Shown: positions 24,078-32,444, numbered from the stretch's first letter. The stretch: 38,996 nt of DNA from an uncultured Acetatifactor sp. (GCA_947625255.1 CANQNT010000032.1:1-38996); one strand, 5' to 3'. Numbers and translations are program-made. The notes: a model not told the origin generated them from the letters alone.

Positions 24078-24208
24078 GATAGGAAGAGTTCCATGCGGGA
24101 GAATGAATCAGTGTGGGACCTGGGAATTGCTGCCCCTGGGGAGGTAAAGCTTGCGGCGCGGTCCATGGTTTTCAAAATCACAGGCCGCGCCGTAACAATT
24201 CCTGATTC

Positions 24209-24742
24209 TTATTTTTCCAACTGAATAAAGAGCCCGGAGAAGATGCCCACCGGTACGAGATCGGAGAAGTCGTATTCCTCTGTTCTGTCCTTTTCAAAAT
24301 AGTAAGTGGTGATTCGCTTCTTGAGGGGATCGACGATCCAATATTCCCTGACCCTGGCGGCTCTGTAGGCAAAAAGCTTGGTGGAATAATCTATGTATTT
24401 GCTGCCTGCGGAAACGATCTCCAGAATCCAGTCAGGAGAGCCCTTGCAGCCATCCTCCTCAAGCTTGCTGGCGGTACAGACCACGGAGATGTCCGGCTCC
24501 ACAAAGGTCCTGCCATTTTCCCCTAAGAATACGTTAAATGGCGCCACATTCACCTCGCCCGTTCCGCCGTTTTTATCAATATATTCAGAAATCATCATGG
24601 CCAGCCTGAGCAAAAGACGCTGGTGTGTAAGTCCCGGCGGCGACATATAGTAGACCTTTCCGTCAATCAGTTCCGCACGAGATACGTCAGTGGTCGCGTA
24701 GATATCTTTGACGGTATAAATGCTATCTTGTGAAAATGCCAT
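24209..24742 (-). CDS. Uma2 family (DUF820) PD-(D/E)XK endonuclease-like protein
   Basis: The protein has 177 residues. The Uma2 pattern is intact: RAELIDGKVYYMSPPGLTHQ, FVEPDISVVC (catalytic Asp), SPDWILEIVSAGS (Glu of the E-x-V/K part), DYSTKLFAYRAARVREYWIV and DPLKKRITTYYF. Uma2 proteins are common in bacterial genomes as small, often multicopy restriction-like nucleases whose role is unresolved. The ATG at 24742 follows AAAGGATG; an ATG at 24790 would add a 16-residue basic head. Its own promoter lies upstream and it converges with the YvlB-like pair. Confidence 0.87.
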   Translation of the reverse strand: MAFSQDSIYTVKDIYATTDVSRAELIDGKVYYMSPPGLTHQRLLLRLAMMISEYIDKNGGTGEVNVAPFNVFLGENGRTFVEPDISVVCTASKLEEDGCKGSPDWILEIVSAGSKYIDYSTKLFAYRAARVREYWIVDPLKKRITTYYFEKDRTEEYDFSDLVPVGIFSGLFIQLEK

Positions 24743-24778
24743 AATTGTACATCCTTTCTTCTTGTAGTGGTTTTCTTT

Positions 24779-24807
24779 ATTATAATTCATTCCCTTTAAA
24801 ATGGCAA
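24779..24807 (-). promoter_or_regulatory. Promoter of the Uma2 gene
   Basis: The minus strand reads TTGCCA, 17 bp, TATAAT. Confidence 0.65.
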
Positions 24808-24944
24808 CAACAGAATCATGAAAACCGGGGGAAGTTATTTCCTGAAATTGATGGTTGAAGGGGGCTGTTTTTGGAAAAACGGAATCCGAACTGAAGCGTT
24901 ACGGAAAGTCGTTACGGAAAGTCATCGAAAAGGCTGTTTGGCAA

Positions 24945-24973
24945 TTGCTTTTCGCTGCTGGCCATGATACGAT
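24945..24973 (+). promoter_or_regulatory. Promoter of the alkyltransferase gene
   Basis: TTGCTT, 17 bp, TACGAT with an extended TGA before the -10. Confidence 0.5.
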
Positions 24974-25049
24974 GGGATTTGACGTTGGTATGTGGAAAGA
25001 ACAAGAGGCCGGACCTGGAAAACCGGAATGAGGAATGGGAGGAAAATCA

Positions 25050-25556
25050 ATGAAATATACCTGGACTTATGAGACGCCGATCGGCCCGATTTGTCTGGTG
25101 CAGGACGGAGAGGCCCTTGTGGGCCTTGGAATCGCTGGAAGTTTGCAGGCGGCGGATGCCATTTGGCAGGAGACACCCTTTTTACAGCAGGCGATCAAGG
25201 AACTTCGGGAATATCTGGACGGCGGAAGAAAAATATTCACTGTTCATCTGTCTACGGCGGGCACGCCTTTTCAGGAAAAGGTGTGGCGGGCCTTGCGGGA
25301 GATCCCCTATGGGGAGACACGCACCTATGGACAGATAGCCATCAGGGTGGGAAACCCGAAAGGCGCCCGGGCGGTGGGAATGGCCTGCAATCGTAACCCG
25401 ATCATGCTTTTGATTCCCTGCCACAGGGTCGTCGGAAGCGATGGCAGCCTGACTGGTTTCGGCGGGGGATTGCCGGTGAAAGAGAAGCTGCTGCGGCTGG
25501 AGGGTGCTATTTTTTCCCAGGGGGAAGTTGGGCCAGTACGATTGCTGAAACAATAA
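25050..25556 (+). CDS. ogt: Methylated-DNA-protein-cysteine S-methyltransferase
   Basis: The protein has 168 residues, the small Ogt/MGMT form. It has GTPFQEKVWRALREIPYGET, TYGQIA, RAVGMACNRNPIMLLIPCHR and the acceptor Cys in PCHRVVGS (C124), then GSLTGFGGGLPVKEKLLRLE. It removes O6-alkyl groups from guanine in a suicidal transfer. GGGAGG precedes the ATG of 25050. Confidence 0.96.
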   Translation: MKYTWTYETPIGPICLVQDGEALVGLGIAGSLQAADAIWQETPFLQQAIKELREYLDGGRKIFTVHLSTAGTPFQEKVWRALREIPYGETRTYGQIAIRVGNPKGARAVGMACNRNPIMLLIPCHRVVGSDGSLTGFGGGLPVKEKLLRLEGAIFSQGEVGPVRLLKQ

Positions 25557-25561
25557 AAATG

Positions 25562-26047
25562 CAGCCCGAAAGTTCTCGGATGCTGAGGTTCGTGGAGAAT
25601 CACCCAGCCCGCCAGCACGGAAAAGACGGATTCCAGGCGTCCAGTGTGACCAGGGAGCCGGCCCAGTGTCCCAGGCTTTCCGGGGTATGTTCCATTTCAA
25701 ACACGACCATGGGAATGGCGGTAAGGATGCCGCAGGTCAGGACCAACAGATCTGAGGGACGGATACTCAAGGAACCGTCCACGCACAAGAGATACAAACC
25801 AGCCAGGGCAAGGATCACACCCGCAGGAGACACCGCCTGTCCAAAGGGCACGGGCCTCTTCTCGGTTCTGTGGCTTGGAGCGAAAGTACCCCTTTTGCTC
25901 CAATTGTCGGATTACCGGGAGCAGTACAATGGCCCCACAATGGATCGAAGACAGTTAAAGGGATAAGGTCCGACCAGGCCGCCGCCCTCTCATTGTGCCG
26001 CGAAAGCGATACCCCAGATAAAGGCGGCCAGCGCCGGCAATAAGGAA
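25562..26047 (-). pseudogene. Shattered EamA/DMT family transporter
   Basis: Fragments of one EamA permease are spread over minus-strand frames. From high to low coordinates: NSLLPALAAFIWGIAFAAQ followed by a stop; VGPYPFN-LRSIVG; a frame change to GAIVLLPVIRQLEQKGYF and EEARALWTGG; a jump to SPAGVILALAGLYLLCVDGS and LSIRPSDLLVLTCGILTA; then a last shift to SVFSVLAGWVILHE. Together they cover barely 160 of the usual 300 residues, with a nonsense codon, frameshifts and internal deletions. Confidence 0.82.
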
Positions 26048-26076
26048 TTGATTTTTCAAGTGATTTAAAATAATCC

Positions 26077-26104
26077 TTGACAAAATAGATCAATATGCTA
26101 TAGT
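26077..26104 (+). promoter_or_regulatory. Promoter of the metal exporter-Fur operon
   Basis: TTGACA, 16 bp, TATAGT with TGC just before it, giving a near-consensus sigma-A promoter. Confidence 0.75.
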
Positions 26105-26107
26105 TTT

Positions 26108-26134
26108 AAATGCAAATGCGATTCATTCGCATTT
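26108..26134 (+). promoter_or_regulatory. Probable Fur-family operator
   Basis: The 21-bp palindrome AAATGCGA-TTCAT-TCGCATTT (26114-26134) directly follows the -10 region, with an extra AAATGC half site at 26108. Position over the transcription start is that of a repressor site. The Fur-family gene two positions down the same operon is the natural candidate ligand. Confidence 0.65.
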
Positions 26135-26180
26135 ACGAGGACCAAGCGATTACAAGAAGCAGGCGACTGGGAGAGTGGAG

Positions 26181-27068
26181 ATGCTGTACGTTCTGGAAGA
26201 TACAATCATTGATACCATAAAATTAGTACCGTTTTTGTTCCTGACCTATTTGGCCATGGAATATTTGGAACACAAGGCCAGCGGGAAGATGGAGAATGCG
26301 GTTCGTAAGGCCGGGAGGGGGGGACCCTTTTGGGGAAGTCTGGCGGGGGTGGTGCCTCAGTGCGGATTCTCCGCCGCGGCATCGGGCCTTTATGCGGGAC
26401 GCGTGATTTCCCTGGGATCCCTGTTGGCGATTTATTTGTCAACGTCCGATGAAATGTTGCCCATCCTGCTTTCCGAGCAGGCGGATTGGAAATTGATCGC
26501 CGGAATTTTGCTGTGGAAGATTGCAATCGGCATGACTGCGGGTTTCGCGGCGGATTTTGTATTGCGGATAAGAAAAGATCATGGGGGGCTTTTTGGGCGT
26601 GAGCGAAATCCCAGGCAGGAAAGTCCCGCCGACCAGGCGCATCATTGCAGCCATATCCACGATTTATGTGAAAAGGAGCATTGTCAATGTGAAAAAGGGA
26701 TCCTGCGATCCGCCGTGACGCATACGCTGCAGATTACGTTATTTGTTTTGCTGATTACCTTTGTATTGAATCTGGTGCTGCATCTGGGCGGGGAGGAAGT
26801 GTTGGCGGATCTTTTGCTGAATCGTCCCGTGGCAGGGCCCTTGATCGCAGGCGCGGTTGGACTGATTCCTAACTGCGTGGGTTCCATCGTGGTTACACAG
26901 CTATATCTGGAGGGAGCCATGGGCTTTGGAACAATGATGGCCGGACTGCTCACCAGTACCGGGGTGGGCGTATTGATTCTATGCCGTGTCAACCATAACT
27001 GCCGGGAGAATGCCATGATCATCGGATTGGTTTACGGAATCGGCGTGGTAATGGGGATCCTTTTATAA
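26181..27068 (+). CDS. Putative heavy-metal (manganese/arsenic-type) exporter, ArsP_2 family
   Basis: The protein has 295 residues and about eight to ten hydrophobic segments in two halves. The family hallmarks are GVVPQCGFSAAASGLYAGRV, ISLGSLLAIYLSTSDEMLPI, then in the second half GAVGLIPNCVGSIVVTQLYL and MMAGLLTSTGVGVLILCRVN. The central cytoplasmic loop is rich in His, Cys and acidic residues (HHCSHIHDLCEKEHCQCEKG), a likely metal-binding site. Annotators call such proteins arsenic efflux or putative manganese transporter; the substrate is unproven. The ATG of 26181 follows GGGAG; a GTG at 26175 is an alternative. Followed after about 85 bp by a Fur-type regulator. Confidence 0.85.
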   Translation: MLYVLEDTIIDTIKLVPFLFLTYLAMEYLEHKASGKMENAVRKAGRGGPFWGSLAGVVPQCGFSAAASGLYAGRVISLGSLLAIYLSTSDEMLPILLSEQADWKLIAGILLWKIAIGMTAGFAADFVLRIRKDHGGLFGRERNPRQESPADQAHHCSHIHDLCEKEHCQCEKGILRSAVTHTLQITLFVLLITFVLNLVLHLGGEEVLADLLLNRPVAGPLIAGAVGLIPNCVGSIVVTQLYLEGAMGFGTMMAGLLTSTGVGVLILCRVNHNCRENAMIIGLVYGIGVVMGILL

Positions 27069-27153
27069 AAGCGGGCAGGAATTGCGGAAACCATTTTGCG
27101 GGTCAGGGATTTTGGAACCCTTTTGGGATTGTATCGAAAAGAGAGGATGTTGG

Positions 27154-27612
27154 ATGGAAAAAGAGGATGCGTCGCGGGTACAGTATCCCGCGGGAATCAA
27201 GTGGACCAGGCAGCGGAAGTGCGTATATGGGATTTTGTATCGTTCCATGGAACCGTTAAGCGCTATACAGATTTATCAGCAGGTGCTGCAAACGGAAAAG
27301 GCGGAGAATTATGCCGTTTCCACTATTTATCGGATTTTGGGAGCTTTTGAAGACCATGGCCTGGTGAGCAGAGATGTGTGGCCGGAGGATGGGACTGTGT
27401 TTTATGAACTGAACCGTGGGGAGCATACCCATTACGCGGTGTGCCTTGAGTGCCGCAAGAGAATTCCCCTTTCCGGCTGCCCGTTTATACATATGCGCCT
27501 GGATACGGGAGCAAAGGATTTTATGGTGACGGGACATCGGGTGGAGCTTTATGGATACTGTAAGGATTGCCAGGAACTTCATCGGAGGACGACGGGCAGG
27601 GAAAATTTCTAA
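27154..27612 (+). CDS. Fur family metal-dependent regulator
   Basis: The protein has 152 residues. The winged helix (KWTRQRKCVYGILYRSMEPL, SAIQIYQQVL, NYAVSTIYRILGAFEDHGLV) is followed by the dimer domain with HTHYAVCLECRKRIPLSGCP and GHRVELYGYCKDC, i.e. both C-x2-C zinc motifs and the HTHYAVC metal site of Fur/Zur/PerR. The ATG of 27154 fits the family start better than one at 27082. It probably represses its own operon through the palindrome at 26114. Whether it senses Mn, Zn or Fe cannot be told. Confidence 0.93.
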   Translation: MEKEDASRVQYPAGIKWTRQRKCVYGILYRSMEPLSAIQIYQQVLQTEKAENYAVSTIYRILGAFEDHGLVSRDVWPEDGTVFYELNRGEHTHYAVCLECRKRIPLSGCPFIHMRLDTGAKDFMVTGHRVELYGYCKDCQELHRRTTGRENF

Positions 27613-27667
27613 TATGGCTTTGTTACTAAAATGGTTACTAAAATTTCAATTTTTTGTGAAAAAGTAC

Positions 27668-27696
27668 TTGCATTTTTTGGCAGCATATATTATAAT
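27668..27696 (+). promoter_or_regulatory. Promoter of tRNA-Lys
   Basis: TTGCAT, 17 bp, TATAAT. Confidence 0.8.
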
Positions 27697-27726
27697 CAAC
27701 CATGTGCTTGAGGAACACGCATATGA

Positions 27727-27799
27727 GCGCTGCTAGCTCAGTTGGTAGAGCACCTGACTCTTAATCAGGGTGTCCAGGGTTCGAGCCCCTGGCAGCGCA
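27727..27799 (+). tRNA. tRNA-Lys (anticodon CTT)
   Basis: The acceptor GCGCTGC pairs with GCAGCGC, discriminator A. The D arm is GCTC/GAGC, the anticodon stem CCTGA/TCAGG holds loop CTCTTAA, and the T arm CAGGG/CCCTG holds TTCGAGC. No CCA is encoded. Confidence 0.95.
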
Positions 27800-27889
27800 C
27801 GGAGGTCCCGGGATTCGCTTAGATAGCGGGTTTTGGGGCTTTTTTCTTGCCCGGGGACGGACGCGGCGAGATGGTTGGGAGGTTTTGTT

Positions 27890-28660
27890 ATGATATTTGA
27901 GACACACGCGCATTATGATGATGAAGCGTTTGACGAGGATCGGGAGGAGCTGCTTGCGTGTCTGCCGGAAAGCGGGATTGGCCGTGTGGTCAATGTGGGC
28001 TCAAGTCTGCGGTCTTGTCGGCAGACCATTGAACTGATGGAGCGTTATCCTTTTCTTTATGGGGCGCTGGGCGTACATCCATCCGACAGCGCGGAATTGG
28101 ACGAGGAATCCATCCGTTGGCTGCGGGAACAATGTGCTTTGGAAAAGTGTGTGGCAGTAGGGGAAATCGGGCTGGACTATTACTGGGACGAACCGGACCG
28201 GGAGATTCAGAAAAATTGGTTTCTGCTCCAGTTGGCGCTTGCCAGGGAAGTGGGTTTGCCCGTGATCATTCATTCCCGGGATGCCGCCAGGGACACCATT
28301 GACCTTATGACGGCGGAAAAAGCGTCGGAAATCGGGGGCGTGATCCATTGCTTCGGCTATTCCAGGGAAGTGGCGAAGATTTTTCTGAATATGGGCTTTT
28401 ATATTGGAATCGGCGGGGTGCTGACGTTTAAGAATGCCAGAAAGCTGAAAGAGGTGGCGGAGTATGTACCTATGGACCGCATCGTTTTGGAAACAGACAG
28501 TCCTTATCTCGCTCCTGTTCCCAATCGGGGCAAGCGCAACAGTTCCCTGAATCTGCCCCATGTGGCCCAGGCCCTGGCCGAGATCAAGGGACTTTCCAGG
28601 GAGGAAGTCGAACAGATTACCTGGGAAAACGCCTGCAGGCTCTATCGTATGAAAGAGTAA
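27890..28660 (+). CDS. TatD family metal-dependent hydrolase (DNase)
   Basis: The protein has 256 residues, normal for TatD. Metal ligands are visible in FETHAHYDDEAFDEDR (HxH), VAVGEIGLDYYWD (Glu), PVIIHSRDAARDT (His), GGVIHCFGYS (His) and VLETDSPYLAPVP (Asp). These enzymes act as 3'-5' exonucleases and in RNA or DNA quality control. GGGAGG precedes the ATG of 27890; the first residue of the family is conserved there. In many Firmicutes it lies near rsmA and metG; here rsmA is 8 kb away. Confidence 0.95.
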   Translation: MIFETHAHYDDEAFDEDREELLACLPESGIGRVVNVGSSLRSCRQTIELMERYPFLYGALGVHPSDSAELDEESIRWLREQCALEKCVAVGEIGLDYYWDEPDREIQKNWFLLQLALAREVGLPVIIHSRDAARDTIDLMTAEKASEIGGVIHCFGYSREVAKIFLNMGFYIGIGGVLTFKNARKLKEVAEYVPMDRIVLETDSPYLAPVPNRGKRNSSLNLPHVAQALAEIKGLSREEVEQITWENACRLYRMKE

Positions 28661-28751
28661 GACGAAGCATATTTCCTCTCCCAGCGGAATATTGTAAATA
28701 GAAAGGATCCTGACATGAAGATGCGGCAGGATCGCGAGAGGAGAGGGTCGT

Positions 28752-29672
28752 GTGAGAGATTGGAAAAAGTGGGTGCTTCCCGTGGCTGCATTATGCGGCA
28801 TCCTGGTGCTGCCGGTGTTTGCAGGGCGGGAAAAGACGGCGCAGGAAGAGGTGGAGGCCGCCCTTACGAAGCTGCAGCGGGTGGAAAGCATGGAAGCGAC
28901 GATGACCATGGACATGGAGGTGGAGCTTCTGCGTCTAAAATGGAGCGCGCAGACGACGTTGGACATGGTAACCTTTCGGGATCCCATGAAAATCAGGGCG
29001 GACATGATGATGGACCTGGGCCTTTTCGGCAGCAGCGAGCTGCAGGTTTACGCCCGGGAAACGGAGGAGGCTTATCAGCTGTTCGTGAACGATGGAAAGC
29101 GGTGGAATGACCAGGAGGTGCAGGCGGATCAGCTGAAAAGATATGATGGGAAAAAAATGATGGAGACCTACCTGGGACAGCTGGAGAACCTGGTCAAGGA
29201 CGGAGAAGAAAAGCTGTTCGGCGGCATGGCGGATCGTTACATCGGTGTGGTACATAACGACGGATTGAAAAAAGTGCTTCTCGATACCGGAAGCGTGGAA
29301 ATGCTGCTGAAGTTTTTGGAACAGGATATGCTGAAACCCATCGGCCAATTCCTCCGCAGAAATGAGGAAATGATTCCGGAGCTGATGGACAGGGCCGAGG
29401 ACATGGAGGTGGTCCTGTGGATTGACCGCAAGACGGGTTATCCGGTACAGTGTTCCATGGACATTACCAGAATGGTGAATGCGGCGGTGGAAAAGTTCCT
29501 GGAGGCGGATGCCGATGGGGAGAAGTCCGGCGGAAGTTTTCTGCGTAAGGCTACAACCAAATTCTGGAGTCAGGTGAAATTCACCAAGACACAGATTCTG
29601 ATACAATGTGAGGATTTCAACAACGCGGAGGACTTCCAGATCCCCATGGAAGCGCTGGAAGAGGAAAAGTAG
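28752..29672 (+). CDS. Exported protein of unknown function, LppX/DUF6612-like
   Basis: The protein has 306 residues. A signal peptide (about residues 5-24, VLPVAALCGILVLPVFAG) precedes a mature part with alternating strands: VESMEATMTMDMEVELLRLK, DPMKIRADMMMDLG, LQVYARETEEAYQLFVNDGK, VVLWIDRKTGYPVQCSMDIT. This shape resembles LppX/LolA-like lipid-binding shells as in clostridial DUF6612 proteins. No lipobox Cys is correctly placed. The GTG start follows GAGGAGAGGG. A terminator follows, so it is likely a single-gene unit. The function is unknown. Confidence 0.75.
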   Translation: MRDWKKWVLPVAALCGILVLPVFAGREKTAQEEVEAALTKLQRVESMEATMTMDMEVELLRLKWSAQTTLDMVTFRDPMKIRADMMMDLGLFGSSELQVYARETEEAYQLFVNDGKRWNDQEVQADQLKRYDGKKMMETYLGQLENLVKDGEEKLFGGMADRYIGVVHNDGLKKVLLDTGSVEMLLKFLEQDMLKPIGQFLRRNEEMIPELMDRAEDMEVVLWIDRKTGYPVQCSMDITRMVNAAVEKFLEADADGEKSGGSFLRKATTKFWSQVKFTKTQILIQCEDFNNAEDFQIPMEALEEEK

Positions 29673-29699
29673 ACGACGCCATCGATCGACTAATATTGC

Positions 29700-29730
29700 A
29701 GGGACTCGTGGTTATACGCGAGTCCCTTTG
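29700..29730 (+). terminator. Intrinsic terminator
   Basis: AGGGACTCG pairs with CGAGTCCCT, followed by TTGCTGT; the T tract is short. Confidence 0.6.
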
Positions 29731-29796
29731 CTGTGCGCCTGGCGGCGTACAAAACACATTCCACGTGAAATGCTGTTAAATTATTTTCAATAAAAA

Positions 29797-29815
29797 TTTA
29801 TCGAAACACGATAAA
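29797..29815 (+). promoter_or_regulatory. Inverted repeat next to the DUF2975-XRE promoter
   Basis: TTTATCG-AAACA-CGATAAA lies 7 bp before the -35 box. It could be the operator of the XRE protein of this operon. Confidence 0.4.
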
Positions 29816-29821
29816 AAAGAC

Positions 29822-29850
29822 TTGACATGCAATAAATTCAGTGCTAAAGT
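29822..29850 (+). promoter_or_regulatory. Promoter of the DUF2975-XRE-DUF4173 operon
   Basis: TTGACA, 17 bp, TAAAGT. Confidence 0.75.
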
Positions 29851-29945
29851 AGATTTCAACGAGGGAACGAAGCGAAATGAGAGACCAGGAGCATGGTTCC
29901 TGGAGATGACGGTAAGAAACGTATGGATTCGGAGGGAAATTAAAA

Positions 29946-30425
29946 ATGAAACAAACGACTTTGTCAAAGTGGCTGAAGCTGATTTTCGCGGGAGTGGGAA
30001 TTTGCGGACTGGTGGGCTGCGTCTGGGTGATTCCCGCTTTCGGGCAGATCATCGTCCGTGACAATCCGGATTACAGCCATTGTTATTATCCCTGGCTTTT
30101 CCTTTTATGGGCGGCTGCAATTCCCTGCTTTATCGCACTGGGTCTGGGATGGGGGATTGCAGCCAATATCGGGGAAGACCGTTCCTTTTCCGTGGAAAAC
30201 GCCAGACTGCTGAAGTGGATTGCGATTTTGGCCGCCGGGGATGCCGGCTTTTTCTTCCTGATGAATGTGCTGTATCTGCTTTTGAAGCTGAGTCATCCTG
30301 GCGTGACGCTGATTTCCCTTTTGGTGGTATTTGCCGGGATCGCGGTTTCCGTAGTTGCCGCGGCCCTCTCCCACCTGGTAATGAAAGCCGCCGAGCTCCA
30401 GGAACAGAGTGACCTGACGATATAG
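29946..30425 (+). CDS. DUF2975 family membrane protein
   Basis: The protein has 159 residues and four hydrophobic spans (LIFAGVGICGLVGCVWVIPA; WLFLLWAAAIPCFIALGLGW; the span WIAILAAGDAGFFFLMNVLY; LISLLVVFAGIAVSVVAAAL). FSVENARLLKWIAILAAGD is the DUF2975 hallmark. DUF2975 proteins are nearly always beside a small XRE regulator, as here 11 bp downstream. The pair probably forms a membrane-signal/repressor switch, but the signal is unknown. Confidence 0.87.
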   Translation: MKQTTLSKWLKLIFAGVGICGLVGCVWVIPAFGQIIVRDNPDYSHCYYPWLFLLWAAAIPCFIALGLGWGIAANIGEDRSFSVENARLLKWIAILAAGDAGFFFLMNVLYLLLKLSHPGVTLISLLVVFAGIAVSVVAAALSHLVMKAAELQEQSDLTI

Positions 30426-30436
30426 GAGGGAGATCG

Positions 30437-30664
30437 ATGGAAGAGGAAATTGTTTTTAATATCGATGTGATGCTGGCCAAAAGGAAAATGAGCGTGACGG
30501 AGCTTGCCAATCGGGTAGGCATTACGATTGCCAATATTTCCGTATTGAAAAATGGCAAGGCCAAGGCACTGAAGATTTCCACGTTGGCGAAGCTGTGCGC
30601 GGCGCTGGACTGCCAGCCGGGCGATTTGCTGGAATATGTGCCAAAGAGCCGGGGGGATGGCTGA
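30437..30664 (+). CDS. Small XRE (YozG-type) transcriptional regulator
   Basis: The protein has 75 residues, just a helix-turn-helix: FNIDVMLAKRKMSVTELANR, VGITIANISVLKNGKAKALK, STLAKLCAALDCQPGDLLEY. GGAGGG precedes the ATG. It is the standard partner of DUF2975 proteins and may bind the TTTATCG repeat upstream. Confidence 0.93.
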   Translation: MEEEIVFNIDVMLAKRKMSVTELANRVGITIANISVLKNGKAKALKISTLAKLCAALDCQPGDLLEYVPKSRGDG

Positions 30665-30761
30665 CAATGGAAAGGCGCATACATTCACATCTGTCGGCAG
30701 CCTGATCCGGCGGGGACGCAAAAGGGAATTGGACTTTGGAAAATGGAGAGGAGTATGGATC

Positions 30762-32444
30762 ATGGTAAATAAGAATCAGGAAATCGGGAGTATTCAAGAT
30801 AATTTTGCCTGGAAAGAGGAAAGGGCGGAACAGACGGGGCCGCGGCTGGTGCCTGACTTGGAAGAAACGGAATACACGAAGAAGATGAAGGGGGGCTTCT
30901 CTTACTTCGGATTGCTTTCTTTCCTTTACGCCTGCTTTTACGCGTTCTGTATGTTCCGCAGCCCATCCGGGATCACCTACCCTTTTTTCGTGGGAGGAAG
31001 TCTCTTGTTTTTTGGCTCAGCCTTGTCAAAACTTGGGATTTCCTTACGAAAAGGCAGCGTCTTTTACATGGCGGGCATGATGCTGTTGGCGGTGTCGACG
31101 TTTTGCACGGATGACGGCAGGCTGATCTGGATGAACAAAGCGGGGATTTGTCTGCTTTTGTTCAGCCTGCTGCTGCATCAATTCTACGATACCGCACGCT
31201 GGAATCTTGGGAAATATTTGGGCGCGATGCTGCGCCTCGTGTTTGCCAGCCTGGGGGAGTTGGGCAGACCATTTCAGGATGCCGGCCGTTGCCTGAAGTC
31301 TTTGCGTGGCGGCAGGGGGGAAAAAATATTTTTTGTCGGCGCGGGAATTGCGCTTGCGGCACCGGTTTTTGCCATCGTTTTTCTGCTCCTGGCCAGTGCC
31401 GACGTGGTGTTCCGGGAACTGGGCAGCCGCTGGATTCGGAGCCTGAATCTGGAAAATATATTCCCCGTCTGCTGTATGGTGGTATTGATGTTTTTGGCCG
31501 TATATTGCCTGCTTTCCTATTTGTGCAAAAAAAGCATCCCGGAGGAAGTGCCGGACCGCAGGAAAGGAGAGCCTATTCTGGCGATTACGGTTACGGGAAT
31601 GCTGACGGCGCTTTATCTGGTCTTCAGCGTGATTCAGATTCTTTATCTGTTCCTGGGGAAAATGCAGCTGCCCCAGAATTACACCTACGCGGAATACGCC
31701 AGAGAGGGATTTTTCCAGCTGCTGGCGGTAGGAATCCTGAATCTGGTCATGGTCCTGGGAGCACTGGCGTTCTTCCGGGAAAGTAAGGTCCTGAAAGCGG
31801 TACTGGCGGTGATGTCCTTGTGTACCTTTATCATGATCGCTTCCAGTGCCCTGCGGATGATCATTTATATTCGATATTACTATTTGACGTTTTTACGGAT
31901 TTTGGTGTTATGGTCCCTGGCAGTACTGTTTCTGCTGTTTGTGGGCGTGGTGATCGGGATCTTTCGTGACCGGTTCCCATTGTTCCGGTATAGCTGCGTG
32001 GTAGTAACCTGCTGTTATCTGGCATTATCCTTTGCCCATCCGGATTATTGGATCGCGCGGGTGAACGTGGACAATATTTCGGGACCGGAAATGGGATCTG
32101 GGGAAATGGAAGAATTGGGGGAAACGTTTTTCGTGGGGAATGGGTATCATGACTATCGGTATTTGTCGAAACTCAGCGCGGATGCGGCTCCGGTCCTGGT
32201 GCCGTTTTTGGCGGAACAGGTCAATGCAGAAGGAGAGATTTATCTGGACGGTAGTCCTGTCAGCGCGGCATTTGGAATTTATGCCTTAGATCAGGAGGGA
32301 ACCCTGGGAAATCCGTCATATATTGACAGACTCTATCAAAAGGAGGAAAAAAGCGGTATCCGCAGCTGGAATGTGTCCAGATGGATGGCGTTCCGTACTT
32401 TGGACCGCTGTTGGGAAAACCGGGATGCAATAGGAATGAAATAG
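30762..32444 (+). CDS. DUF4173 (DUF4153-like) polytopic membrane protein
   Basis: The protein has 560 residues. A cytoplasmic head is followed by about twelve hydrophobic segments, and the last ~120 residues are soluble. The family motif LPQNYTYAEYAREGFFQLLA lies after the seventh or eighth span, with LRMIIYIRYYYLTFLRILVL further on. GAGAGGAG precedes the ATG at 30762. Placed ~100 bp after the XRE gene, so probably in the same operon. The function of DUF4173 proteins is unknown; some sit with regulators of membrane stress. Confidence 0.85.
   Translation: MVNKNQEIGSIQDNFAWKEERAEQTGPRLVPDLEETEYTKKMKGGFSYFGLLSFLYACFYAFCMFRSPSGITYPFFVGGSLLFFGSALSKLGISLRKGSVFYMAGMMLLAVSTFCTDDGRLIWMNKAGICLLLFSLLLHQFYDTARWNLGKYLGAMLRLVFASLGELGRPFQDAGRCLKSLRGGRGEKIFFVGAGIALAAPVFAIVFLLLASADVVFRELGSRWIRSLNLENIFPVCCMVVLMFLAVYCLLSYLCKKSIPEEVPDRRKGEPILAITVTGMLTALYLVFSVIQILYLFLGKMQLPQNYTYAEYAREGFFQLLAVGILNLVMVLGALAFFRESKVLKAVLAVMSLCTFIMIASSALRMIIYIRYYYLTFLRILVLWSLAVLFLLFVGVVIGIFRDRFPLFRYSCVVVTCCYLALSFAHPDYWIARVNVDNISGPEMGSGEMEELGETFFVGNGYHDYRYLSKLSADAAPVLVPFLAEQVNAEGEIYLDGSPVSAAFGIYALDQEGTLGNPSYIDRLYQKEEKSGIRSWNVSRWMAFRTLDRCWENRDAIGMK

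Larger units (their letters stand above)
24743..25049. other. Divergent intergenic region
   Basis: Holds the minus-strand Uma2 promoter, the plus-strand promoter of the alkyltransferase, and a perfect 13-bp tandem direct repeat GTTACGGAAAGTC at 24898-24923. No gene is visible. Confidence 0.6.

Noticed and set aside
24155..24191. GGCGCGG...CCGCGCC inverted repeat between convergent genes
   Set aside because: A plausible bidirectional stop, but neither side is followed by a T run; too uncertain to list as a terminator.
28001..29005. 334-codon minus-strand open frame opposite tatD
   Set aside because: The plus strand carries all TatD metal motifs; the antisense translation has no domain-like pattern.
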